Below, in pieces: positions 12,747 through 23,509 of a stretch of 64,000 nucleotides of DNA; positions within the stretch are counted from its first letter, which is position 1, and each line of letters opens with the position of its first letter. Source of the stretch: Tetracentron sinense (lineage: Eukaryota > Streptophyta > Magnoliopsida > Trochodendrales > Trochodendraceae). Location: positions 29,892,441 through 29,956,440 of the forward strand of contig CM026568.1 of NCBI GenBank assembly GCA_015143295.1. The letters run 5' to 3'. The translations under genes were made by a program, and so were the position numbers. Below the pieces are notes generated by a model. The model did not search any database. It was given only the letters and a program-made list of their open reading frames with translations, and was not told where the DNA came from.

Positions 12747-13903
12747 GTCTTGAGATAGTGTGGCGATAGTGGTGATGGTATAGGACGGAAATAGTGGTGG
12801 TGGCAATGGAGGTAGTAATGGTGGCGGGCGGTGGTGATGGTGATGGTGGGAGTTTTTGTTGTCAGTTGAAGATGTGGTGGGCGGAGTGATAGTTAAGATT
12901 TTGGACAAGATATGAAATTAGTGTTTTTATTTATTTTCCTTTCTAAATCAAAGATTTTTTATTTTTAAAGAAATGAAATTCGTACTTTAAAAGAAAATTA
13001 AGGTTGTTTTTTTATTGTCTATGAAATACTCTAAAATGTGGCTCAAAATTTTTGCATGCACTATATTTTGGCCCAATCTCTATAAAAAAAAAAAAAAAAT
13101 TCCCTACTAAAATTGTACGGTAAGAAAAAAAATAGTTTGTTAGTTTAACGTTAACCTAAGTTGGGGTAAATATTTGAGACTTGATAGTTTGGTTCACCTA
13201 AGCACCTAATTGTTTAGTGCTTAAAGAGGCCCTCGTTAGCCTAATAAACAATGTTATCCTCCAATGGTGTGTTTGGCCGCACTAGTTTAAAATTTCCCTT
13301 CTTTATTTCTTCATATTAATAGCTTAGGTCAAATTCAGATAACTATAGGTTAGACCCACTAAGATGTTGTTGGAGCTCGACACCGACCAATCGTTATGGT
13401 TCAACAAATATATTTTATTAGACGATAAGGATTGAGAAAAGTCATTAACCATTAGTATAATCAATATGTTAGACTAAGCGCGACACAGCCATGGATTCAT
13501 CGTACCCCATTAGCTACCTTTTCAATGACACTGTATTAAAAACTAACGTATTCATACTGTTCAAGCAACCCATGCCTTTCTCTTCAAAAAAGAAAAAAAA
13601 AAAAGAAGCAACCCATGCCTTTTGTTTCATATTGAAAATTGAGACCATTTTTCTTGGACAAAGCGTATGGAATTTTTCTCTACTATACTGCTCGCATGAA
13701 AATAGTTCTTGGAAATGTTGTGAGAGTTTTCGACCTGGCAAAATGTTCATGAAAGATCTCGATCCAGGAGCTAACATGGAACCAAATCAGCTGTGTTATT
13801 TCATGCGGTCTTCCTTGTGTTCTTAGTATTTTAAAGTTCAAGATCTATTGTAACCACATCCGTACAAGATAGGAGATCTTAGTCATTAAGCCTTCAAAAC
13901 CAC
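12747..13903. other. Intergenic, no gene seen
   Basis: Contains a GGTGGTGATGGT-rich patch (12780-12860) and poly-A/T runs. The open frame at 13491..13826 runs through a poly-lysine tract created by an A-run and resembles nothing known. Confidence 0.5.
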
Positions 13904-13904
13904 A

Positions 13905-14270
13905 AGGGTGCGTTTGGATTTATGGAATTGGAATTGAGTCAAAGAATTGAATTCCATGGAATTAAAACCTACTGAATTAAATTCTACAAAATTCAGAATT
14001 CTATCATTTGATGCACTATTAAAATTCTGGAGAAATAAAACCATCGGACTTCTCTTTTGTTTTTAAATTTCATAACAACGTGGAATTATCAAATAAGATC
14101 ATTTTACTATGGAATTGATCTCATAAATTTGTCTTTAAAACCATTGCTTGAATTCTCTATGGAATTAGAAAATTCTAATTCCAACTTATTATTAATGTGT
14201 CACAAACGATGAAATTGAAATTGTGTGAGACAATTCTGTTCCTCAATTCTATAAATCCAAACACACCCTA
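13905..14270. mobile_element. Tourist-like MITE
   Basis: Inverted ends read GGGTGCGTTTGGATTTAT and ATAAATCCAAACACACCC. Flanks are CAA (left) and TAA (right), close to the 3-bp target duplication of PIF/Harbinger elements. It is AT-rich inside, with GAATTGGAATT-type inverted phrases and no ORF. Confidence 0.6.
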
Positions 14271-14331
14271 AGAGAATAATACAGATGATTTGGTTCTAGC
14301 AGGACTTTTGAAGCTATCACCTTGAGTTAGT

Positions 14332-14495
14332 TATGGGTACTCTCAAGTATACTCTCAAATTCTAATAATTTAATTCATATAATTAATAATTAAGATCAAT
14401 TTGACTTTAGAAAATGATAAATTAAGTCAAGTCAAAATCAAATCTTGATTCTTAATTATTTGAATTAAATGATTTGGGATTGCGAGTACCCATAG
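14332..14495. mobile_element. Small palindromic MITE
   Basis: The ends TGGGTACTCTCAA and TTGCGAGTACCCA are flanked by TA. The interior folds into a long imperfect hairpin (TAATTCATATAATTAATAAT against ATTCTTAATTATTTGAATTA). Compatible with a Tc1/mariner-type (TA) MITE; no coding capacity. Confidence 0.5.
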
Positions 14496-16128
14496 ACGGA
14501 ATCCAATGTCTTCTCTTAATTATTCTAAGTCCGTTAATTGAATCATGTTTTAGCATTTCACTCTATAAATACCCATATGATCATTAGTAATACATGTTAA
14601 GTGATGTCTATTTCACAAAGTTTAATTTAATAACTGTATGACATGTATAAAAAAAAATTGAAAATGCCATCCAGTTGTCTAAGATCTGGTTGAGATAGAT
14701 TTATTAATTAGGTGAGGGTGTTGAAGTAAATAGAATAGTGTGTGGAGGGTAAATAAGTACATGAGGAGTATTATTAATTGATGAAATAGGAAGAGGTGAG
14801 CTGTATGCTAATTAATGACAGCTGGGACGTTTGATTCCCCGAAACACCAAAAAGAGCTTTTTAACGACCGCGCCTGGATAAGCATACCTCACGAGTCACG
14901 CCCCCATCCACTTCCATATAATTACTCTCCACTTTCAATCATATTTACGAGATTACCTTTTATTACATGCAACTTTTAAGTTGGTCAGGCTTAAAATTAG
15001 GGTGGTAGGGTCGGTTTTCTGTACCGACTGCCGACTGCCGACTACCGACTAGTTTTAATTAGAGATCCACCAACATCAATTGTGGGGTGTTTGGTAACAA
15101 AGTTTAAGTTACAGGATGATTATTTGAAGGGAGCCATTACCAAATTATTTGAAATTTCTGTGGAGTATGTAGCTTCCTTCATTTGTGAGTTTATCACTTG
15201 CTACAAATTAGTTAAATTCATGATAGAAAAGAAAAAATGTGGTGCTATGCGTACTAGGATTTGTAATAACACGTCATATTCTTTCTCTCTCTCCCTCAAT
15301 AAAAAAAACTCCTGTTTATTTTCTCTCTCAATTCATCTTTGGATCGAATTTTAGCCCCATGTTTGATTCGCATAAGAAAAAATATTATTTTCGGTAAGAT
15401 TTGAAGGGAGATGGCCAGGTTTACAAAGTCACCTATGGTGGAGATATGACGAATTTGAAAAAAAAACAATCAGGGGTTTTGATGGAGGGATGTTACATAC
15501 CTAATTATTTCTTTATTAGATTTGGTAATTAAAGATTTAAATAAGTTTTGTTTGATTGTTTGGTTTGGATAGACTCTAGATATTATTATATTACCTATTA
15601 GTTTAAAGAGTCTTTCGTTATAAATAGAGTATGAAGGTAAATATTTAGGGGATAAAATATTAATTAAGAATTTTTTAAAGGAGATTAGCCATATCAAAAA
15701 GACTGTTTTTTCATGTACCAACCGTAGAACTGTTACAATGGGAGAGCTTAATAGTAAATGTCGGTATGCATTTAGCATATCATCCGTAAGAGAAATAGGA
15801 GTTATCTTTTTCATGTTAAAATTAAGTATGAATATGAGTTTCAATTGAAGAGATAATTAGAACAACTCAAAATATATATGCGATTTTATGACAATAATAA
15901 TTTGAAAATTATAAATATCAGAAATGCTAGCCCCAGACACAAAGTGGTAGCAACAAGTGTCAAACCATCTTCCTGTTATTTGGATAACAACACCATGTCT
16001 TGCACTCATTCTGCGTCTTTGAAATTTTTTTGACTTATTACGACCGAGGGTAGCACTCCTCTATAAAAAATAAATAAATTCGGTATATTGGCCAAATATT
16101 TTTTTTTAAAATAATTCCACATTTATCT
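14496..16128. other. AT-rich intergenic, no supported gene
   Basis: A 124-codon minus-strand frame (15844..15470) lies here, but it is low-complexity and AT-driven, and I recognise no domain in it. The rest is non-coding. Confidence 0.5.
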
Positions 16129-16234
16129 AAGGCATGTTTTGGATTGCTCCTATTTTGAATTCTTGTTCATAGTCAATCTTCTTCGGTTATGTTTTCCTAA
16201 AACTTGTTTACCAAAGGTCCAAAACACACCTTGC
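16129..16234. mobile_element. Short (~105 bp) TIR MITE
   Basis: Inverted ends AAGGCATGTTTTGGATT and GGTCCAAAACACACCTT. No ORF. Confidence 0.5.
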
Positions 16235-17185
16235 ATGTCCAAGTATTTGAGATAAGAAAATAATGATGACAATATACTGAATAAATTTACCACATATTAA
16301 CTTAAATTTATTATATTATTAATTAAAGGAACTGCATATAGATATTATGGTTTGGGTTGGGAGTCCAACCCAAAATTTGACCCGTTAAAAGCAGGTTAAA
16401 AAACCTACCCCTTTAGCTCAAATAGCAAGGTGTGCCATTCTCATGAGAGTTGTCTTGGAACTAAGTTATAAGGATGGAAGCTTTCTCTATGTGGTACCCT
16501 TAACACTTAACAGTAAAATAATGATGCCTTAGTACAAAAAAAAAAAAAAAAAAGCTTAGAAAATCAAACTTTAAAACATCCATTGGGTTTATGGTTGGAA
16601 AAATTAATTGATAATGTAGAGTATTACCTTAATTTACAGTTAGTAGTGGTGAGTGGGTATCTTCCTTGTCATATCACTGCTAAATAATTTAAGATTTACT
16701 CTTGTGGGAACTAGCTAGCTAGCATAAAATATATTGGCCTAACTTCTCTAACTCGGTCACGTGTCTCTTCTCTTTTAACTCTATTTCTTAGGATTAAAGA
16801 ATCTAATCTTTGATTTTAGAAGAAAATAATAATAATTTAACCACAATTAAAGCGTGTTAGAGATTAAATCAAAATATTTTACTCTAACCTAGCTAAAGTA
16901 AATCAAGACTCCTGACAAATATATTCTTTCTCATGACTCAATCCAAGCGATCTTCATGAGAGGAGCACGCCTTATCATTTGAGCTATGTGAAGCAAAGAT
17001 TGCTCAATTATTTAATTAAAGATCTAAGTCCCCTACTAGCTAGCCATATTAACTAAGGTTGTGATTTGTGACCTAACAATATATCTTGAAAACTTTTTTT
17101 AAAAAAAAACACTATAGTAACCTTAGATGGCTGCATCCGTAAATACTTTTCTCCTCTCAAGTAATTTTGGTATACCACATAGACG

Positions 17186-17700
17186 ATTAGATGGCAGGGA
17201 TGTAATTTTGATGAAATGAAGAGGGTTCTTCGCAGTTGAAGTGCCCAATGCGGATAAAATCGTCTCGACGAGGGTTTTCACCTTTTCTCGCCTCTTCTTC
17301 CATTTTCCTCATCCCACCCACCATCGGGCACCGAAGTTTCACACGTGGACCAATTCCTAGTCTCATCAACGACCTAACAATGTGGGACCCACCTAGTCCA
17401 CTCACAAAGATCACACAGTCCACGTCACCGTACGTCGTACATCGTAATTGGTCTGATATGGCCACGTGGAAACTACGTGAGATATTTAAGGAAGACACGT
17501 TTTCTCAATTAAAAGGGACTTAATGAAAGGTCCAAGTGTGGGGCCCGCTTTATCTGGTCGCCGCGTTTCGCGGCAGTTTCGCAGATTGCGTGTGTGGAGA
17601 GAGAGAGAGAAACGGTTGGGGCTCGTCCTTATCCAAAACCCATTGGTGTGGGGCCCACACCCCAGTGGAATGTTCAGATGTATCTTTCGCTCTCCCAATT
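17186..17700. promoter_or_regulatory. Promoter-like GC-richer island with ACGT boxes
   Basis: It stands out from the AT-rich surroundings. It contains two CACGTGG G-box/ABRE cores (17342-17348, 17463-17469), further ACGT cores near 17423-17440 and 17490, a TATTTAAG TATA-like sequence at about 17481, and two GTGTGGGGCCC phrases (17538, 17646) resembling class I TCP/site II sites. A GA run at 17597 follows. Open frames of 95-103 codons exist on both strands but resemble nothing known. No gene follows: a hAT element begins at 17980. It may be the relic promoter of a lost gene or of a non-coding transcript. Confidence 0.35.
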
Positions 17701-17979
17701 TTTTTTTTCCCATTATTATTTTACACTTTCATTAGTTTATTTCTCATGTCTAAGCATGCGTTTGCATCCTAATCCAAGTATTTGAATACGTATTAAGAAA
17801 TTAAGATGCTAAATCCATGTAAGGGGTTTTATAATCCAAGCAAAAATCTGTTTTTTAAGGTTGTTCTTATCATTTCAACAACACATTTTTAGTAATTAAA
17901 TGTTTTTCACTAAAATAGTTTTTTAATGGCAAAAAACCCTTCCTTCTTTCTAAAGGGGACTATATTGTTTGTGTTCTTC

Positions 17980-18966
17980 TAGGAATAGCGATTGGGCTGG
18001 CCCTGACTGAAGCCCAAGTGTTCGGTCCAAAGTTTGGATGGGTTGAGTTTTTCTTATTTTGGGTTGGGCTAAGTTTGATCAAGAATATAAGTCTAAGTAA
18101 ATATTTGGCTGAGCTTAGGTTGTCCTTAGTTTAACTTGGATTCAACTCGATATATTTTAATATAGTATATATAGATAGAGAAGAACCATGACCTAACCAC
18201 ATGGAGACAGGAGTAGAGCCACATGGGACCTTGGGGGTTGAAGCTCCCCCTGAAATTTTGGAAATTGTTTTTTTACTATATTGTTAATAGCCCTGTAAAG
18301 AGGCAGAGAGTCATGGGACAGGAGTTCTAGCCCCCTCTAAACTTTTGAGAAAAATAATATTATATACAACCAGACACAAACTGACACGATAGCCCATGAA
18401 CTTGCAAATAAGAAAAATTTGCCCCCATTGTTATCTCCTGTAAGAGAATCCTGGCTCCGCCCCTACATGAAGAAACTATTTTTTGTGTTTGCTATCTAAG
18501 AATGATTCTAGTAGTAAATTTTTTTAAAATGTAATCCTAACCTTGTTATAAAGGGTTTCGAAACCAGTTCTTTTGCTATCGGACAAATTCCTCTAAGAAA
18601 TTATTAAAGTTAAAAGAGTTTGGTACCAAAAAACAAATTTTACTAAACTAGAAATTTGTTTACTAAATAAGTTTTTATGCATTATAGGTAGGTATTTAAG
18701 GGAAAGTTAACTAGTAATGATGATAGAACCCATCCTGAATATGGCCCACAAACTGTTTAATTTGGGTTAGCTTGAACTTAGTCTACACTCTGCTTACTTT
18801 GGATTAGCCTGAACTCAGCCTAAAGCCCGATATATACTATTTGTGAGCCGAGCTTCGACTGGGGTGCTCGGGTTGAGCTTGGGTTAAGGTTTTAAATTTT
18901 AGGCCGAGCTTGGGCTAATCCTGACCCAACCCAGCTCAACCTAGCTCAGCCCGATTGCCACTCCTA
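17980..18966. mobile_element. hAT-type element, 987 bp, with a nested MITE
   Basis: The ends are TAGGAATAGCGATTGGGCTG and CAGCCCGATTGCCACTCCTA, clear inverted repeats. The 8-bp target duplication TGTTCTTC is perfect (17972-17979, 18967-18974). GGGCTTGGGCTGAGCT-type motifs recur at both ends. There is no transposase. It is interrupted by the element at 18208..18465. Confidence 0.88.
18208..18465. mobile_element. Nested MITE of the GGGGCGGAGCC family
   Basis: The ends are CAGGAGTAGAGCC and GGCTCCGCCCCTA; flanking 8-mers CATGGAGA/CATGAAGA match at 7 of 8. It was inserted after the surrounding hAT element. Relatives, whole or partial: 23274..23509, ~24480..24575, ~26755..26842, 43583..44197 and ~46450..46745. 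Confidence 0.7.
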
Positions 18967-20989
18967 TGTTCTTCCCTATTACTAGATTTTTTGAATGTCA
19001 AGATCTCTTCAACTTGTGTTTACGAGGTACAGATGAATTGATCTTGGCTTTCCAACTCATGGTCACATGGAAGAACCTACGGAAGTTTTATAAGTTTCCT
19101 TCTCTTTTTAACATTTGCCTTGCCTCCTTGGTGTGCGTATGAACAATAGTATCACGTCACATTAAAAATAATATTTTAAAATTTTATCTTTGTCGGAGAC
19201 TCGAAATTGAGCCCAAAACTTACTTTTGGGTGATAGGAAGGGAAATGTGTTGATTTTTATTTGGACCAACTTGTTGGTTTCATATTTGCCTTTCACAATC
19301 CTTTTATCAACGGCTCGGTTTGAGATAAAGGTATGCTTGACGAGTCAATATCCACCAAACTCAAAAGTTCATCAGACCATTATGGGCGTCAATGGATGGG
19401 CTTGGGCTTATATTTTGTAAATTTTGAATAACCCAACCAAAGCCTGACCCGTTTCAAGAAAATTTTGTGACCCACTCGTTTGACACCCTGACCGATGTTG
19501 CCACTTGTCACCCTTATGTGTCACAAATTAGGGTAAACAGCCTTCTTTGATTATTCATATTTGATGTGCCGAGGAATATTGATATAAATTTCTACAATAA
19601 ATTTTTTCAACAGCCAAACAACATAGAACTACTTTTTTTTTTCTACTTTCCTCCTAACCAAACACAACATCAAGGATAACATTAGCTAATGCATTGATAT
19701 ATATCCGACGCTATGGACCATCAAAAAAATGTTTATGGTTGGACGGTTAGGATCATCCAGATAAAATTTGTCAACATTATCAAGATCGAAAAACCTAGTT
19801 ATTTGACTTTTTATTAAAGAGAATTTTAAGGGAGAGAGTATTTATCTGGTCTTCTAATGCGTGTCTTGAAATATTGTATTATTAAATTGCACGTATTTTT
19901 GCCAAGTTGACTAATTTTTTTTAAAGGTATTCGACATCATTTATCTACTTTTAGAAGATATAGCTAGGTAGTGAAAAGAGGATCCAATGTAAGAGAGAGA
20001 CACAATGTAAAAGAAAGACGCAATAATGCCGCTACAGGAAGGGGTAATCCTAAGCCTAAGCCTAAGCCTAATTCTAAAATCTCCCCAACTCTCCTTTTGT
20101 AGTTGTGCCGGAAGTATTTCAATAGGACTTAATCCCAAGACCACTCTCATTATAAGAGCACACTTATCATCTATGCTAGAGGAGAATATTTAGAAAGAGA
20201 AAATATGGAGTCTGAATCCTGATACATAAATTGGGTTTGGTTGAGTTCAGTGGGAAAACGATTATAAAAGAAGCAAAAAAGTCAACTTATTTCAAATATA
20301 TAACATGAATTCCAGCAAAGTAATATAGTTGGACCCTCATGTTATGATAATGTTCTAGTTGACTTGAAACCTTTTTTGAGTAAATATTTTCTACAAAAAA
20401 TTACATTTGAAAAATAAATCTGCTTAGATGTATGTTGAAAAAACCAATTTGATGCTGACAAAAACTTTTTTGAGAGCTCCAAAGATTGACCCAAAAGCAA
20501 ATGAAACATAAGCCTTCTATCTTGTGTTTTTGTCAATTATAAATATAATTTCTCATTTTACAACCAAACACGTTTTGGCATGTTTTTGTGATAAACATTT
20601 TTAATATCCATAAACGTTTACCGCAACCATAAGCATTAGAAAATAAATTCAATGGATCAGAGATGGTCTAATTCATTGGTGAATCCTCCGCCAATAAATA
20701 CGTGAAACGCGTCCATCATTTAGGTTCATTAGGTGATAAATTAATGGGTGCTGGTGGATGCGACAAAACATTGTGCAGTACAGAGTACAGATTGGGAAGT
20801 GATTATAAACTCTAGATAATGAGCTGGGCCGTCTGATGGAGAGTCCCAACGGCACCAACAATGAAGTGGGGTCCACCAATTTATCCATTTGAGCCTTGAA
20901 TTCGTTAGATTTTTTATCCAACGGCCAGCTCTCGATAGTACATATTATCATACTTTCCATATAGATTGGGGGCTGAAACCCCCCCCCCA
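18967..20989. other. Intergenic, no gene seen
   Basis: Short frames only. It includes a CCTAAG triplication near 20050, which makes an arginine-rich shadow frame. Confidence 0.5.
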
Positions 20990-21525
20990 TGGAAAATCCA
21001 ATGACACCAAACATTAAGTGGGTCTGCAACATTAAATTATTAGCCAACCATTCATTCTAAATGTCATGCCGGGCTTGTGTTATGCTTCCAATTAGAAAAA
21101 AAGTTAACACGTTGCCTAGCCTATTTCGTAGGATGCATGTTATACAAGAACTCTATCTAGATTATCACTTAAATTTGTTTGAACTGTTAATTTTTATCTT
21201 TATGCTCCGTATGTTTCAATGATATTTTCCGTGGAATTCATTTGTTTGATATTTTCCGTGGAATTCATTTGTTTTCTCCTATTTTATCTCAAAACAAACG
21301 GAGCATTAATAAGAGGAGTGCTATTGAGAGTTGGGCCGCCAAAGGAAAATCCAATGACACCAAACATTAAGTGGGGTCTGCAACGTTAACTTATTAGCCA
21401 ACCATTCATTCTAAATGTCATGTCGCGCGTGTGTTATGCTTCCAATTAGGAAACATGTTAACACGTTCTATTTGTAGGATGCATGTTATACAAGAACTCT
21501 ATTTAGATTATCTCTCATATATTTA
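20990..21525 (+). repeat. Direct tandem duplication, ~190-bp units
   Basis: 20990..21180 and 21339..21525 share a long run beginning GAAAATCCAATGACACCAAA and ending near CAAGAACTCTAT. The spacer holds a smaller 29-bp duplication (GATATTTTCCGTGGAATTCA, 21221-21278). Non-coding. Confidence 0.8.
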
Positions 21526-22012
21526 TATGAACTTTTAGTATTTATCTTTAATAAGAAGAGCTAGTCCCAATTGCATTTATTACAAATCTTTCCATAGACA
21601 CAAAAATGGGGCTAACACGGAGACATCTTTTCATATTTTAAGAGTTTAAAAAATAAAAAATTAGAGCATCTTTCACATTTGTAACCACTCAGTTACGTTT
21701 ATGGAAGATTTGTGATTAGGGTTAGCAAAATCCTCTTTAATAATTAAATATCCAGCCATAATGGATAATTGTTAGAATTTTAAGTTTGGTAGGAGAGATG
21801 TAGACGAATAAATAGGAGCAGAGTTGTAACAATAAATATCAATCAGAGAATATTAAGGCATTATCATAGCACGCAAATCTAGGGGATCTAACGGATTCAA
21901 TGGTTTCAACTTGTAAGGAACTTGATTAGGTCTTACTATTGTCAAGGAAACTATTGGTGATCACAGTCACAACTTGGAAGCTTTACAAACCTTTTTTTTT
22001 TCCTGACCTCTG
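21526..22012. other. Repeat-like non-coding DNA
   Basis: About 21540-21850 resembles 24690-24830 (shared phrases CTTTTAGTATTTAT, AGGAGAGATGTA, AGTATCAATTGAAGAA-type). The two flank the decayed gypsy element and could be remnants of its LTRs; not proven. Confidence 0.3.
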
Positions 22013-23273
22013 TTGCTGACATCGACCGAAAGTTGGATGGCATCTCTATATGGACATGATGATAAACAGGATGGACATCAACATATCATCAACCAAGCTT
22101 CGAGAAGACAGCATAGTCTTCATGAGCTAATAACCATGCTGATTTCGGGAGAACTAAAGTATAGAACAGCAGTAAAAATTGAACTATCCCAATTTAATGG
22201 AGACAACATTGCAGCATGGGTATACACGACTGAATAATACCGAAAATTTCACCATTTTTTTTTATGGTAGTCATAGCCTCCATCCATGTGATAGGAGATG
22301 TAGTGTCATGGTATTAATGGATGGTCAAGACCAGAGTTACCAAGTTTGCTACATGTTATAGTGAACTGCGAACCGAACGAATTGGTTCATGGTTCGGTTC
22401 AAATTAGTTCATGAAACTACTGAGCAAACCACATAGTGGTTTGAAAACAATCTTAGTTTGTCCAATTTTTTATTTAAATTCATTGATGTTTTTCTTTAGG
22501 TTTAACAAACTTATACTTTTAAGTTCACAAACTGATCATAAAAAGACATTTTTTTAATTATATTTAAAATAAGTATTTATAATATATTATTTACATACTT
22601 AATATATATATATATATTGTTTTTCAAGCTTAAGTAGCGAACCAAGCTAGCGAACTAAACTAAAGAACCTAAGCAAACCGAAAAACGATATATCTCATCC
22701 TACCCTTAGCGAACTGGGTTCACTCTAGAGTGGTGAACCACAAACCCAAGTTCAAACCAAGCGAACCAGGTAACATTGGTCAAGACAGTTAAAAAATTAA
22801 CTTAGTGGTAGTTCACACAAGCACTTTGTGTTCGATGTGGGCCCCAATTAGTGGAGGAGATCCAGGAGGTACTCTTTCAAAATTATATCATACATCATCT
22901 GTACGAGAGTAACAGTCTCAATTTGAGAGATTGACAAACCAAACAACTCAACTTCCTAACCATTTTTGATTAGTTGATTAGTTGTTTTATTTCGGGGCTT
23001 CGTGACAAGATTAAGGTGGGTGTGCGAATGCTTCCACCAATTTCACTTGGGCAAGCTTTCACTATAGCATTGATACAAGAGGAATCCATCGTTGTCCATC
23101 ATTATAGCAATCACCCACTTCCATGTAAGTCACCTTCAATAGTAGCGGACATGCATTTCAAAAATGGAGGACCCCCAATTAAGCAACTCACTCAAGCAAA
23201 ATTGGATGAATGAAGGAGACAAGGGATTTACTTCAATTGTGATGATAAGTTTTAGCCCGGTCATCATTGTAAA
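22013..23273 (+). mobile_element. Ty3/gypsy gag remnant
   Basis: Translated pieces match the gag of plant gypsy elements in order. A QFNGDNIAAWVY capsid start lies near 22195. A degraded middle reads EIDKPNNSTS. Then come ISCFISGLRDKIKVGVRM (22974 on), PIKQLTQAKLDE, and a zinc knuckle YFNCDDKF...PGHHCK (about 23232-23270) with an internal stop. The frame is broken in several places, split by the hAT MITE at 22332..22778, and cut off by another MITE at 23274. No protease, RT or integrase follows. Confidence 0.75.
22332..22778. mobile_element. hAT-type MITE inside gypsy gag
   Basis: Ends CAGAGTTACC and GGTAACATTG with a perfect 8-bp target duplication GTCAAGAC (22324-22331, 22779-22786). The interior has many GAACCGAAC/GTTCGGTTC inverted phrases near both ends. 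Confidence 0.85.
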
Positions 23274-23509
23274 TAGGGGCAGAACCACATGGGGCCCTAG
23301 GGGGGATTGAAGCCCCCCCTCAACATGTCGATTTTTTTTTTTTGGTATAGTTTTAACATGGCCAGACTGGGAGCAAGGGCGAAGCCGGGTAGCGTTGGGG
23401 ACTCTAAGCCCCTCATGAATTTTTGAGAAGGAAAAAATAAATAAATTTATACTTATCTTATTTAATTTAAGAGAGCCTAGGCATGGGAAGAGAGCAGGGT
23501 CTACTCCTA
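23274..23509. mobile_element. MITE of the GGGGCGGAGCC family
   Basis: Left end TAGGGGCAGAACC, right end GGGTCTACTCCTA. Flanking 8-mers ATTGTAAA/ACTATAAA match at 6 of 8. It truncates the gypsy gag. Confidence 0.55.

Noticed and set aside
13491-13826. 111-codon plus-strand frame
   Set aside because: Runs through a poly-A tract giving poly-lysine; no family resemblance.
15470-15844. 124-codon minus-strand open frame
   Set aside because: AT-driven composition, no recognisable domain, no splice or promoter context; likely chance.
17187-17523. Overlapping 95- and 103-codon frames on opposite strands
   Set aside because: Neither resembles a protein family; open frames are expected in this GC-richer promoter-like block.
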